From Bacilli bacterium (lineage in GTDB: Bacteria; Bacillota_I; Bacilli_A; ML615J-28; CAG-313), in contig CAAGKY010000049.1 in the NCBI GenBank assembly GCA_900770645.1, positions 1 through 6,471 on the forward strand: a stretch of DNA of 6,471 bases, written 5' to 3'. How positions within the stretch are numbered: position 1 is the first letter of the stretch; every line of letters starts with the position of its first letter. This document shows positions 1 to 5,642 of this stretch, in pieces. The translations under genes were made by a program, and so were the position numbers. The notes under the pieces are model-generated. The model worked only from the letters and a program-made list of their open reading frames with translations, made no database searches and was not told where the DNA came from.

Positions 1-163
1 TAGAAATGAAATTATAAATCCTTATGGGGTAGATGAAATAGTAGTAATGGAAACAACGAAAGAAGAGTGCTTACAAAGGTTATATAAAAATCCTAACAAT
101 AGAGATATAGCTTTATTCGAAGGGTTAATAAATGACTTTTATACTAAATTTACTTATGAATAA
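1..163 (+). CDS. C-terminal fragment of a phage protein, possibly a small P-loop kinase/ATPase
   Basis: Only the last 53 codons are present. The reading frame starts at base 2 and ends at TAA 161-163; the start codon lies outside the window. The visible sequence has a beta-strand-like EIVVME followed by TTKEECLQRLYKNP, then a helical end LFEGLINDFYTKFTYE. This is the usual ending of small phage AAA/adenylate-kinase-like proteins: a strand, then a T-x-EEC-x-x-R helix corresponding to the LID/base-recognition part, then a closing helix. The Walker A motif that would prove the family is upstream of the window, so the assignment rests on pattern recall only. It could be another alpha/beta protein. 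In many Bacillota phages such a gene sits near the end of the early region, shortly before the terminase genes, which fits its place here. A promoter for the next gene begins 5 bases after its stop, so it probably closes the preceding operon. Confidence 0.75.
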   Translation, partial: RNEIINPYGVDEIVVMETTKEECLQRLYKNPNNRDIALFEGLINDFYTKFTYE

Positions 164-168
164 AAGTT

Positions 169-197
169 TTCAAATAGTAATATTTCAATGATATAAT
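169..197 (+). promoter_or_regulatory. Sigma-A-type promoter with extended -10
   Basis: The -35-like TTCAAA is at 169-174 (4 of 6 to TTGACA). A 17-bp spacer follows, then a perfect TATAAT at 192-197 preceded by TG at 189-190 with one base between, which makes an extended -10. Transcription would begin near 203-206, only about 15 bases before the start codon at 220, with AAAGGAG (206-212) as ribosome site. It lies in the 56-base gap between two genes and should drive the two-gene cassette 220-1066. Spacing and the match to consensus make it the only convincing promoter I see in the window. Confidence 0.7.
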
Positions 198-219
198 GAA
201 TACATAAAGGAGATTAAGA

Positions 220-453
220 ATGAAAGTAAAAGCATTGATCGGATACAACGATAAAGAATTAAAACGTTGGGTAAACGAGGGAGAAGTATTAGAAGTAACA
301 GAAGAAAGAGCTAATGTATTACTTAAGGGTAATCTATCTAGCAATAATAAGCCATTTGTAGAAAAGGTTGTAGAGGTGGAAAAACCAAAAACAAAAAAAG
401 CAAAGGCTAAAGTAGAAGAAGTAATGGAAGAAGCAGAGGTTAAAGAAGAATAA
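220..453 (+). CDS. Small phage protein with Lys/Glu-rich C-terminal tail, function unknown
   Basis: A 77-residue protein starting at ATG 220 with AAAGGAG (206-212) seven bases upstream. Residues 1-36 form a compact segment: MKVKALIGYND, then a GEVLEVTEERANVLL stretch. This pattern occurs in short phage proteins that usually lie in head or connector modules and begin with a KVKAL strand followed by a V-T-x-E-R-A helix; their function is not established. Residues 47-77 are almost entirely Lys, Glu, Val and Ala (KKAKAKVEEV, EEAEVKEE) and are probably an extended or helical charged tail. There is no signal peptide or membrane segment. It has its own promoter and is followed one base after its stop by the fibre-like gene, so the two are probably co-expressed and possibly co-assembled. 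That partnership is inference. Confidence 0.85.
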   Translation: MKVKALIGYNDKELKRWVNEGEVLEVTEERANVLLKGNLSSNNKPFVEKVVEVEKPKTKKAKAKVEEVMEEAEVKEE

Positions 454-454
454 T

Positions 455-1066
455 ATGGAGTCAAGAGCATTAGTAAACGTAGTAGATAATTTAACAAGTG
501 AAAGTACAGTTGATGCTTTATCAGCAAATCAAGGTAGAGTATTAAAAGGATTGATAGATAATGTTGGTGGGGTTAATGTAGTTGATAACTTAACAAGCAC
601 AAGCACAACATCAGCATTAAGTGCAAATCAAGGTAAAGTGTTAAATGATAAAATCAATACAAAAAACATTATAACTGTTTCATTAAACTCATTAACCACA
701 CAAGTAAACAACTCTGGTACAGTTCCATTTAATCATACTTATACTTTAATAGGTGATAAGTTATCATTATCAAATAATAGAATAGTTATAGGTAGTGGAG
801 TAACTAAAGTAAAAATATCAGCTCATGTATGGGCAACAAGCCAAAGTTATGTATGGTTCAAAATATTACGCAACAATACAATTATAGGAAGCATGATAGG
901 TAATGATAACAGTGGTTATAATACTTTAGATATGTCTAATAAGTGTATTACAGTAGCTGAAGGAAACACTATTAGAATGGACTATAATAACAATGGTGAT
1001 ACAATATTAAATCAAGGTTCAGGAAATGGTAATGAAACTTATATAACTGTTGAGGTAGTAGCATAA
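455..1066 (+). CDS. Phage fibre-like structural protein with two N-terminal repeats and a beta-rich C-terminal domain
   Basis: A 203-residue protein. Residues 7-35 and 40-68 are two copies of a 29-residue unit (DNLTS...ALSANQG...VL), identical at 21 of 29 positions. This motif recurs in tail, head and neck fibre proteins of phages of Bacillota and Bacteroidota, where it probably forms trimeric shaft segments. After a linker with a long polar stretch, residues about 90-203 look like a C1q/TNF-type jelly-roll: FNHTYTL, then GVTKVKISAHVWA, then WFKILRNNTIIG, then ITVAEGNTIRM and a last strand TYITVEVVA. Such domains in phages serve as trimerising or receptor/carbohydrate-binding tips. The short length fits a decoration or head fibre better than a full tail fibre, but the sequence does not settle which particle part carries it. 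The start ATG follows the upstream stop by one base and has only weak Shine-Dalgarno candidates (AGAGG 435-439 is too distant), so translation probably relies on coupling to the preceding gene. Confidence 0.85.
   Translation: MESRALVNVVDNLTSESTVDALSANQGRVLKGLIDNVGGVNVVDNLTSTSTTSALSANQGKVLNDKINTKNIITVSLNSLTTQVNNSGTVPFNHTYTLIGDKLSLSNNRIVIGSGVTKVKISAHVWATSQSYVWFKILRNNTIIGSMIGNDNSGYNTLDMSNKCITVAEGNTIRMDYNNNGDTILNQGSGNGNETYITVEVVA
473..559 (+). repeat. Fibre shaft repeat, copy 1 (29 codons)
   Basis: This encodes residues 7-35 of the fibre-like protein, with DNLTSESTVD followed by ALSANQG. It matches copy 2 at 21 of 29 residues. The copies use different synonymous codons in several places (AGT/AGC, AAT/AAC, TCA/AGT), so the similarity is kept at protein level and is not a recent DNA duplication. 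Confidence 0.9.
572..658 (+). repeat. Fibre shaft repeat, copy 2 (29 codons)
   Basis: This encodes residues 40-68 of the fibre-like protein, with DNLTSTSTTS followed by ALSANQG. It starts 33 codons after copy 1, separated by a four-residue VGGV linker. It leads directly into the linker before the C-terminal beta domain. Confidence 0.9.
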
Positions 1067-1139
1067 AGCAAACGAATAAACACTTTTATTAGTTAACCCT
1101 TAAAGTTATTAAGGTAATTAAATAAAATGCGAAAATGGG

Positions 1140-1320
1140 CTTATTTTGGGGCAAGAACACAAAAATAAAAAGGTGAGTGGAAAGTAAAATACCCCCCATG
1201 TTGAGGGAAAATTATTTTCATTTTTTAGAGTGTGTGTCCCCCTCAATTAGCACACAGAAAAATTTTTCAAACTTTTTCAATTTTGAAATTCCAGGAGTTT
1301 TAAAATCCCCTATGGTTTCA
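1140..1320 (+). other. Candidate cos / terminase-recognition region
   Basis: The 277 bases between the fibre gene and the metallophosphoesterase gene hold no convincing gene but look highly structured. In otherwise AT-rich DNA there are isolated runs: GGGG 1148-1151, CCCCCC 1192-1197, CCCCC 1238-1242 and CCCC 1307-1310. TTGAGGG (1201-1207) is exactly inverted as CCCTCAA (1240-1246). TGTGTG (1231-1236) is inverted as CACACA (1251-1256) around the C5 run. T-tracts phased at 10 bp follow at 1263-1284. Cohesive-end sites of HK97-type phages typically sit just upstream of the small terminase gene and combine a GC-rich nick region with inverted repeats and bent AT-rich binding sites. Position and architecture support the call. 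The cut position and overhang cannot be read from sequence, and a pac site is not excluded. The part at 1067-1139 shows only weak AT-only or short hairpins. Confidence 0.5.
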
Positions 1321-1344
1321 AAAATACGAAAAAAGGAGGTTTAA
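1198..1344 (+). CDS. Doubtful 48-residue open frame through the putative cos region
   Basis: An uninterrupted frame runs from ATG 1198 to TAA 1342-1344 (open from GTG 1177). It would give a 48-residue protein starting MLRENYFHFLE and ending VSKIRKKEV. For coding: its stop overlaps the next start as TAATG, a classic coupling arrangement, and the frame is long for stop-rich AT DNA. Against: no ribosome site stands at a usable distance from ATG 1198 (the nearest, GGTGAG at 1172-1177, is 20 bases away). The codons TCC and CCC are out of keeping with neighbouring genes, and the low-complexity Phe/Asn middle is what phased T-tracts would give by chance. The strong AAGGAGGT inside it serves the next gene. 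I list it because it is too short to be found by usual cut-offs, and consider a non-coding cos reading more likely. Confidence 0.2.
   Translation: MLRENYFHFLECVSPSISTQKNFSNFFNFEIPGVLKSPMVSKIRKKEV
1257..1288. repeat. Phased A/T-tract repeats, probable bent DNA
   Basis: TTTTTCAA occurs at 1263-1270 and again at 1273-1280, exactly 10 bp apart, followed by TTTTGAAA at 1281-1288. The first tract is the right half of a perfect 12-bp palindrome (1257-1268), and 1275-1280 with 1283-1288 form a TTTCAA/TTGAAA inverted repeat. A/T-tracts in helical phase bend DNA. Beside the C-run dyads this would suit a terminase or host bending-protein binding site. Confidence 0.6.
1333..1340 (+). promoter_or_regulatory. 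Strong ribosome binding site of the metallophosphoesterase gene
   Basis: AAGGAGGT is an almost complete match to the anti-Shine-Dalgarno sequence. GGAGG ends four bases before ATG 1344, which is close but workable. It fixes the start at 1344, and no in-frame alternative nearby has a comparable site. Confidence 0.75.
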
Positions 1345-2123
1345 TGAAGGGTGTATTGATATTAAACGATATACATATCCCTTTTAATAGAAAAGATATA
1401 TTGTCAATTGTGGAAAAACACGCAAAACACATACAGGCAATAATTATCGGTGGAGATTTCATAGATTGTAAATCAATATCAGTTTACCCTTCATTGGATG
1501 ATATAACTATTGAAACTGAAATTGTAGCTGCTATTGAATTTATAACTGAAATTAAAAAAAGAATAGGTAATAATGTTAAGATCATAATCATTGAAGGAAA
1601 CCATGAAGCACGATGGCGAAAATACATTATGAATATGCACGATAGAAAACTATACAAATTCATTAATCCTAATGTACTTGAAATGCTTAAAACAGGAATG
1701 ATACTTTATGAAAAAGGTGTAGAAAAAGTATACAAAGGAATAGATGATTTAATTATAGTCAATGATTGGTGGGTAAATTATAAAGGAATTATAGTTTGTC
1801 ATCCTATGAATTATTACAAAGCTGCTTGTAGAAATAGCAATGTAGCAATCGAACATTTTATAAAGCAAGGGCAAGAGTTTCATACTTTAGTATGTGCTCA
1901 TAACCACCATCAAGGAATGTGCCATCATTATGGAATATGGAGTATTGAAAGTGGTTGCTTGTGCCAGGAGTTCGATTATACCAAAGGCAAAACAACAGCA
2001 GAAAACCAAGATTATGGATATGTATTAATCAATTTTAAAGGTAAGAAAGTAAATAAGAATAAATCCAGAATATACATTTTGGACAGTGAGGGAAAATATG
2101 AACGCATTAGAAAGACACATTAA
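1344..2123 (+). CDS. Calcineurin-like metallophosphoesterase
   Basis: A 259-residue protein with the full set of signature motifs of the calcineurin-like phosphoesterase superfamily: D-x-H as DIH (D9, H11), GGDFID (D38), GNHE (N86, H87, with R90 after it), a single His in VCHP (H153), and the H-x-H pair in AHNHH (H186, H188). These residues bind two metal ions, and each motif sits on a loop after a predicted strand (VLILN, AIIIGGD, KIIIIEGNHE, GIIVCHP, TLVCAHNHH). The fold is therefore probably intact and active as a phosphomonoesterase, phosphodiesterase or nuclease. The substrate cannot be read from sequence. Length is near that of the compact catalytic domain, with no signal peptide or added domain, so it is expected in the cytoplasm. 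It is the first sure gene of the terminase/head operon and overlaps the next gene by 26 bases. Its role there may be in DNA processing or against host defence; both are inference. Confidence 0.9.
   Translation: MKGVLILNDIHIPFNRKDILSIVEKHAKHIQAIIIGGDFIDCKSISVYPSLDDITIETEIVAAIEFITEIKKRIGNNVKIIIIEGNHEARWRKYIMNMHDRKLYKFINPNVLEMLKTGMILYEKGVEKVYKGIDDLIIVNDWWVNYKGIIVCHPMNYYKAACRNSNVAIEHFIKQGQEFHTLVCAHNHHQGMCHHYGIWSIESGCLCQEFDYTKGKTTAENQDYGYVLINFKGKKVNKNKSRIYILDSEGKYERIRKTH
2088..2092 (+). promoter_or_regulatory. Ribosome binding site deciding the start at 2098
   Basis: GAGGG ends five bases before ATG 2098, inside the end of the metallophosphoesterase gene. The alternative GTG start at 2086 would include this site in its coding sequence and has no good site of its own, so ATG 2098 is preferred. 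Confidence 0.65.
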
Positions 2124-2283
2124 AGAAATCAATCGTTTATATGAGATGGTAAGAAATTCAGATAGCAAAAATCAAAAAGATGTTTATCGTAGAAAAATTA
2201 AAGAACTAGAAGATGATTTACTAGAATATTGTAGTTGGCAAAACATTGACTTTAAAAAGATTTGTAGAAAGATTGTCAAATAG
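2098..2283 (+). CDS. Small helical, charged protein of unknown function
   Basis: A 61-residue protein ending at TAG 2281-2283. I start it at ATG 2098 because GAGGG stands five bases upstream; a longer form from GTG 2086 would add four residues. I do not recognise the family. It is almost wholly charged and helical in appearance: residues 1-20 (MNALERHIKEINRLYEM...) and about 28-47 (KDVYRRKIKELEDDLLEY) show heptad-like Leu/Ile spacing, followed by a C-terminal basic end KKICRKIVK. It has two cysteines but no zinc-finger pattern and no membrane segment. It overlaps the metallophosphoesterase gene by 26 bases and precedes the small terminase by 18 bases, in the same frame. It might be a small DNA-binding or coiled-coil accessory of packaging, but only its position suggests this. 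Confidence 0.75.
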   Translation: MNALERHIKEINRLYEMVRNSDSKNQKDVYRRKIKELEDDLLEYCSWQNIDFKKICRKIVK

Positions 2284-2301
2284 TAAATGTGGTGATTAAT
2301 T

Positions 2302-2607
2302 ATGACACACGAACGATTAAGAGAAATATTCAAAAATGTAGATGAAAGCAAGAAGCAAATAATCGAAACTATGTTTGATGATTTTATTTATGAAATAAAA
2401 CAACTAGAAGAAATAAAACCTAAAATGTCTATAATGCCTAGAAACGAAAAGGAAGCTACAAAAGTTAAGTTCTATACAAAAATGTATGCTGATATTTCAC
2501 AAAGACATGATAGCAAAATCAAAATATTTTTATCAGTGCTTGGTAAGTTTGAAGCCGAAGAAGAAGATGAATTTAGTAAATTCATGAAAGAGATACAACA
2601 AAGATGA
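2302..2607 (+). CDS. Terminase small subunit (short, P27-like type)
   Basis: A 101-residue protein starting at ATG 2302 after GGTGAT (2291-2296, spacing 5). It ends at TGA 2605-2607 and overlaps the large terminase start as ATGA. It resembles the short small-terminase proteins of Bacillota HK97-type phages: an N-terminal segment MTHERLREIF..VDESKKQII, a helix of the FDDFIYEIKQLEEIKP kind, then FYTKMYADISQRHDSKIKIFL and an acidic end EAEEEDEFSKFMKEIQQR. The family forms an oligomeric ring that binds the packaging site and hands the DNA to the large subunit. No clear helix-turn-helix is visible and it is shorter than the roughly 150-residue P27 members, so DNA recognition may use another part or a partner. 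Assignment rests on sequence pattern plus the invariable place directly before the large subunit. Confidence 0.75.
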   Translation: MTHERLREIFKNVDESKKQIIETMFDDFIYEIKQLEEIKPKMSIMPRNEKEATKVKFYTKMYADISQRHDSKIKIFLSVLGKFEAEEEDEFSKFMKEIQQR

Positions 2608-4337
2608 AAACTTATTTAGAGCAATATTATGATACTTTTCTACAAGGTAAAGTTCAAATAGGTTACGAGCTTCAAACATTGCTAGAAAGTTTAATAAAAG
2701 ACTTAAACAGTGATAAGTATATTTATGATATATACGATGCTTATTTAAGAATTGAATTAATTGAAAGGTTTTGCAAACACACTAAAGATCCATTTACAGG
2801 GATGCCTTTTAGATTAATGTTATGGGAAAAAGCATTTGTAGAGGTAATGTATTCTTTTAAAAACAAAAAAACAGGCAGAGATAGATTTAAAAAGATACTT
2901 TTACTGATTGCTAGAAAGAATGGTAAAACATCTTTATTAGCTGCTTTAATGTTTGCTGAATTATTATTGGGTTCTGGTAAAGATTTAGTATGTGCTTCAA
3001 ATAATGATGAACAAGCAAAATTAATTTTTACTGAAGTTGAAAATATGATAAGGCTTTTTGATCCATACTATAAAGCTGGTAAAATGCGTGGTAAGTATTT
3101 TCATATTAATATTTCTTACATCAAACAAAAACAAGTTAATAACGTTTTAAAGCGTTTAACTGATAGACAAAAATCAGGACTAGGAAGAAACCTAAACTTT
3201 GTAGCAGTCGATGAAAGCAACCAGTTAGTAAGTGGTGAAATGCCATCACAATTATTTAAAGGGACTTCGATTAAACTTAATGCAAAGTTTATTAATATCA
3301 CAACTGATGGAGTAGTTCATGGTGGGTATTTAGATAAAGAGTTAATTAAGTGTAGAGAAATATTAGCAGGAGAAAAAACTGATGATATATCAGAAGCAAC
3401 ATTGCCCTGGTTATATACTCAAGATAGTGAAAATGAAATATGGACTGTTAATCACGAAAATGTTGGAGATATAGAACATCCTTGTGTATGGCAAAAATCA
3501 AATCCTAGTTTATATGAAGTAAAACAACCACAATACATATTCGAGCAATTAGATGAAAGTCAACAAGATAATGAAGTATTATCTGAAACATTAGTTTATG
3601 ACTTTAACATAAAACAAAATGCTATTCAATCCTGGTTAGCACCAAGTGAATATGAATACATTCAAGAAGAAAAACAATTAGCTGATTTCAAAGGTAGTGT
3701 ATGTTTAGCAGCTGTTGACTTATCGCAAAACGTAGACTTAACCAATGTAAAGATTTTATTAATGAAACCTAATGATAATAAAAAATATATCTTTGGCAAG
3801 TACTTTTTACCTGAAAGCAAATTACAAGATAGCAACGACAAAAAAGCAGGAGCTAAATATTTAGAATGGCATTCTAAAGGGTATTGTGATTTGCACGAAG
3901 GTAATGGAGTTAAAGTAATTAAAGTTGCCGAATGGTTTAGAGATTTAGCGTTGAAGTATGGAATTAAAGTTTATAAGTTAGGTTACGATAGAAGATTATC
4001 AGAAGCATTTATAGAAACAATGGCTAGTTATGGTTATAGACATTATGGAAAAGATGCAACTTGTGAAAGTTTAAATCAAGATAAATATACATTAAGTTCG
4101 CCAATGAAAATGGTTAAGAAAGAATTACAAGATCAATTAATTCATGGGCTTAATGAAATGGATAAATGGTGTTTGGCAAATACGAGTTATGAAACAGACT
4201 CTAACTTTATGATAAAACCAGCCAAGACAGAAGAAAGTAAAAGAATAGATGGAGCAGCTGTTTTAATTATGCTCTATGCAATATTTATAAAACATGGTGA
4301 AAGATATATGAAATATATAAATTCAAAGGAGGTGTAA
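2604..4337 (+). CDS. terL: Terminase large subunit (DNA packaging ATPase/nuclease)
   Basis: A 577-residue protein of the HK97-type Terminase_1 family: the motor that translocates DNA into the prohead and the nuclease that cuts the concatemer. The ATPase domain (about residues 60-340) shows Walker A ARKNGKT (103-109, K108, T109), Walker B VAVDE (D203, catalytic E204) and the coupling motif ITTDG (232-236). The family's WLAP segment (344-347) marks the passage to the RNase H-like nuclease domain. There the probable metal ligands are D372 in AAVDLS, D378, D462 in GYDRR and D549 in RIDGA. Length and all motifs are intact, so it should be active. The start overlaps the small-subunit stop (ATGA) and has only a distant AAAGAG, so translation is probably coupled. 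It would work as a complex with the small subunit and dock on the portal encoded next. Confidence 0.97.
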   Translation: MKTYLEQYYDTFLQGKVQIGYELQTLLESLIKDLNSDKYIYDIYDAYLRIELIERFCKHTKDPFTGMPFRLMLWEKAFVEVMYSFKNKKTGRDRFKKILLLIARKNGKTSLLAALMFAELLLGSGKDLVCASNNDEQAKLIFTEVENMIRLFDPYYKAGKMRGKYFHINISYIKQKQVNNVLKRLTDRQKSGLGRNLNFVAVDESNQLVSGEMPSQLFKGTSIKLNAKFINITTDGVVHGGYLDKELIKCREILAGEKTDDISEATLPWLYTQDSENEIWTVNHENVGDIEHPCVWQKSNPSLYEVKQPQYIFEQLDESQQDNEVLSETLVYDFNIKQNAIQSWLAPSEYEYIQEEKQLADFKGSVCLAAVDLSQNVDLTNVKILLMKPNDNKKYIFGKYFLPESKLQDSNDKKAGAKYLEWHSKGYCDLHEGNGVKVIKVAEWFRDLALKYGIKVYKLGYDRRLSEAFIETMASYGYRHYGKDATCESLNQDKYTLSSPMKMVKKELQDQLIHGLNEMDKWCLANTSYETDSNFMIKPAKTEESKRIDGAAVLIMLYAIFIKHGERYMKYINSKEV

Positions 4338-4340
4338 AAA

Positions 4341-5642
4341 ATGGGTTGGCTACAAAATTTAAAAATTAAATTAGCAAGTAAAGTACTTTATAAAGCGAGT
4401 GGGCAAAAAACGATTTACCCTTCCTTTACTCAATTTGGTGAAGACATTATGAAAAACGATACTGTTAGAACCATTACTAATAGAAAGTTGACCGAGTTTT
4501 CAAAAATCAAATTAAGACATATCAGAATAGTTGATGGAAGACAAACAACACCAAAAGATAACAAGTTAAATGATTTGTTTGAGTATCCTAATCCTTTAAT
4601 GAATGGTGTAGACTTTATGCGAACAATGGCTCATTTAAAGGAATATACAAAGAATGCTTTTGCATATCCTACATACGATCTTTATTACAACAAGAAAACA
4701 GGACAAACGAAAAAGGTATATACAGCAATTTATCCATTGAGACCACGACATGTTGATTTTTACCAGGATGATAGTGGGGAATATTATGTAGATTTTACAT
4801 TTGCGAATGGGGAACATTCAGGAGCTATACCATATAACGAAGTAATCCATTGGAGAGAAGAATATGGAGCAAACGAGTTTTTAGGTGGAGATATAAATGG
4901 GTGTCCTGATAATTCAGCGTTATTAAGAATGCTAGATTTAAACCATAAACTTTTAGAGTCAACATTCAAAGTAGTTGAAGGTTCATTAACAATAAATGGT
5001 ATTTTAAAATATGGTGGGTTGATTAATGAAGATGATCGAGAAAAAGCAAGGTTAGAATTTGAAGAAAAACTAAAAACAAATTCAACAGGTATCATTGCTT
5101 TAGATAGTGGTGGAGATTATACACCAGTACCATATAATGGTAAATCTATTGATACAACTACTCTTGAATTTATGGATAAGAAGATTAGACAAAATCGAGG
5201 AGTAAGTGAAGCAATATTAAACGCTGATTATACAACAGAACAAAAAGAAGCGTTCTATGAAACTAATATTGAAGCTGATGCCATTTCATTAGGACAAACT
5301 TTTTCAAGAGTTTTGTTTACATCTTTTGAAAGAAGTAATGGAAATGTAGTTATTGGTTATACAAGTAAAATCCAACAACAAAGCACAAAAACAAAAATTG
5401 CAGTAGCACAATTATTATTACCAGTTGGAGGGGTAAGCCCTAACCAATTCTTGAGTTGGATTGGAGAACCACCATATGAAGGTGGAGATGATAGATATGT
5501 ATCATTGAACTGGATAAGAAAAGATATTGCCGATGAATACCAATTACAAAAGTATAAGTATGGCAATGATGTTTCAAATAGTAAAAAAGAAAAACAAGAT
5601 GAAAACAATAATCAAGATGAAGATATTGAGGAGGTGGAATAA
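4341..5642 (+). CDS. Portal protein, HK97 family
   Basis: A 433-residue protein of the Phage_portal family, which forms the dodecameric ring at one head vertex and the channel for DNA. Its length is normal for HK97-type portals. Recognisable stretches include LRPRHVDF (133-140), the VIHWREEYG strand (168-176), GCPDNSALLRMLDL (187-200), and GVSEAILNADYTTEQKEAF (287-305), which matches the family's segment where the chain turns into the long helix. GGVSPNQF...GEPPYEGGDD (363-384) is the usual portal ending. After about residue 405 the tail is polar and acidic (EDIEEVE). The start ATG 4341 is placed by AAAGGAGG (4325-4332), eight bases upstream and inside the end of the large terminase gene, three bases after its stop. 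The order large terminase, portal, protease, capsid is the standard HK97 arrangement. Confidence 0.96.
   Translation: MGWLQNLKIKLASKVLYKASGQKTIYPSFTQFGEDIMKNDTVRTITNRKLTEFSKIKLRHIRIVDGRQTTPKDNKLNDLFEYPNPLMNGVDFMRTMAHLKEYTKNAFAYPTYDLYYNKKTGQTKKVYTAIYPLRPRHVDFYQDDSGEYYVDFTFANGEHSGAIPYNEVIHWREEYGANEFLGGDINGCPDNSALLRMLDLNHKLLESTFKVVEGSLTINGILKYGGLINEDDREKARLEFEEKLKTNSTGIIALDSGGDYTPVPYNGKSIDTTTLEFMDKKIRQNRGVSEAILNADYTTEQKEAFYETNIEADAISLGQTFSRVLFTSFERSNGNVVIGYTSKIQQQSTKTKIAVAQLLLPVGGVSPNQFLSWIGEPPYEGGDDRYVSLNWIRKDIADEYQLQKYKYGNDVSNSKKEKQDENNNQDEDIEEVE

Noticed and set aside
425..457. Possible programmed frameshift fusing the charged-tail protein to the fibre protein
   Set aside because: The fibre frame is open back to 425, but the shift would be +1 and no slippery heptamer, stalling codon or downstream structure is visible. 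A start codon one base after the stop explains the arrangement more simply.
150..527. Minus-strand 125-codon open frame with a hydrophobic, Leu/Ser-rich product
   Set aside because: It is antisense to two well-supported genes. Its Phe/Ser/Leu richness is the mirror of the Lys/Glu codons on the + strand, and it has no ribosome site or conserved motif. The other minus-strand frames inside terL and portal are rejected for the same reason.
1075..1120. Transcription terminator after the fibre gene
   Set aside because: Two hairpins are possible (AATAAA/TTTATT at 1075-1090, and CCTTAA/TTAAGG at 1098-1114), but the stems are 6 bp and mostly A-T, and neither is followed by a U-run.
1127..1168. A 13-codon open frame starting ATG 1127
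   Set aside because: It is too short, has no ribosome site at a usable distance, and shows no recognisable sequence.
1231..1267. Hairpin TGTGTG/CACACA followed by T5 as a rho-independent terminator
   Set aside because: The loop is 14 bases, the stem only 6 bp, and GAAAAA lies between stem and T-run. The pattern fits the cos-type dyads better.
1274..1306. Promoter for the packaging operon with TAAAAT (1301-1306) as -10
   Set aside because: No -35-like hexamer stands at 16-18 bp; TTGAAA (1283-1288) is only 12 bp away. The operon promoter may lie elsewhere or the transcript may read through.
2098..2607. The 61-residue gene and the small terminase as one gene split by a nonsense mutation
   Set aside because: Both are in one frame, but TAG, TAA and TGA all stand between them. 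The second part has its own ribosome site and a start typical of stand-alone short small terminases.
2604..2622. TGA read as tryptophan (Mollicutes code)
   Set aside because: All tryptophan codons in the long genes are TGG. The only TGA ending a gene is in a typical ATGA overlap, with a TAG four codons later.
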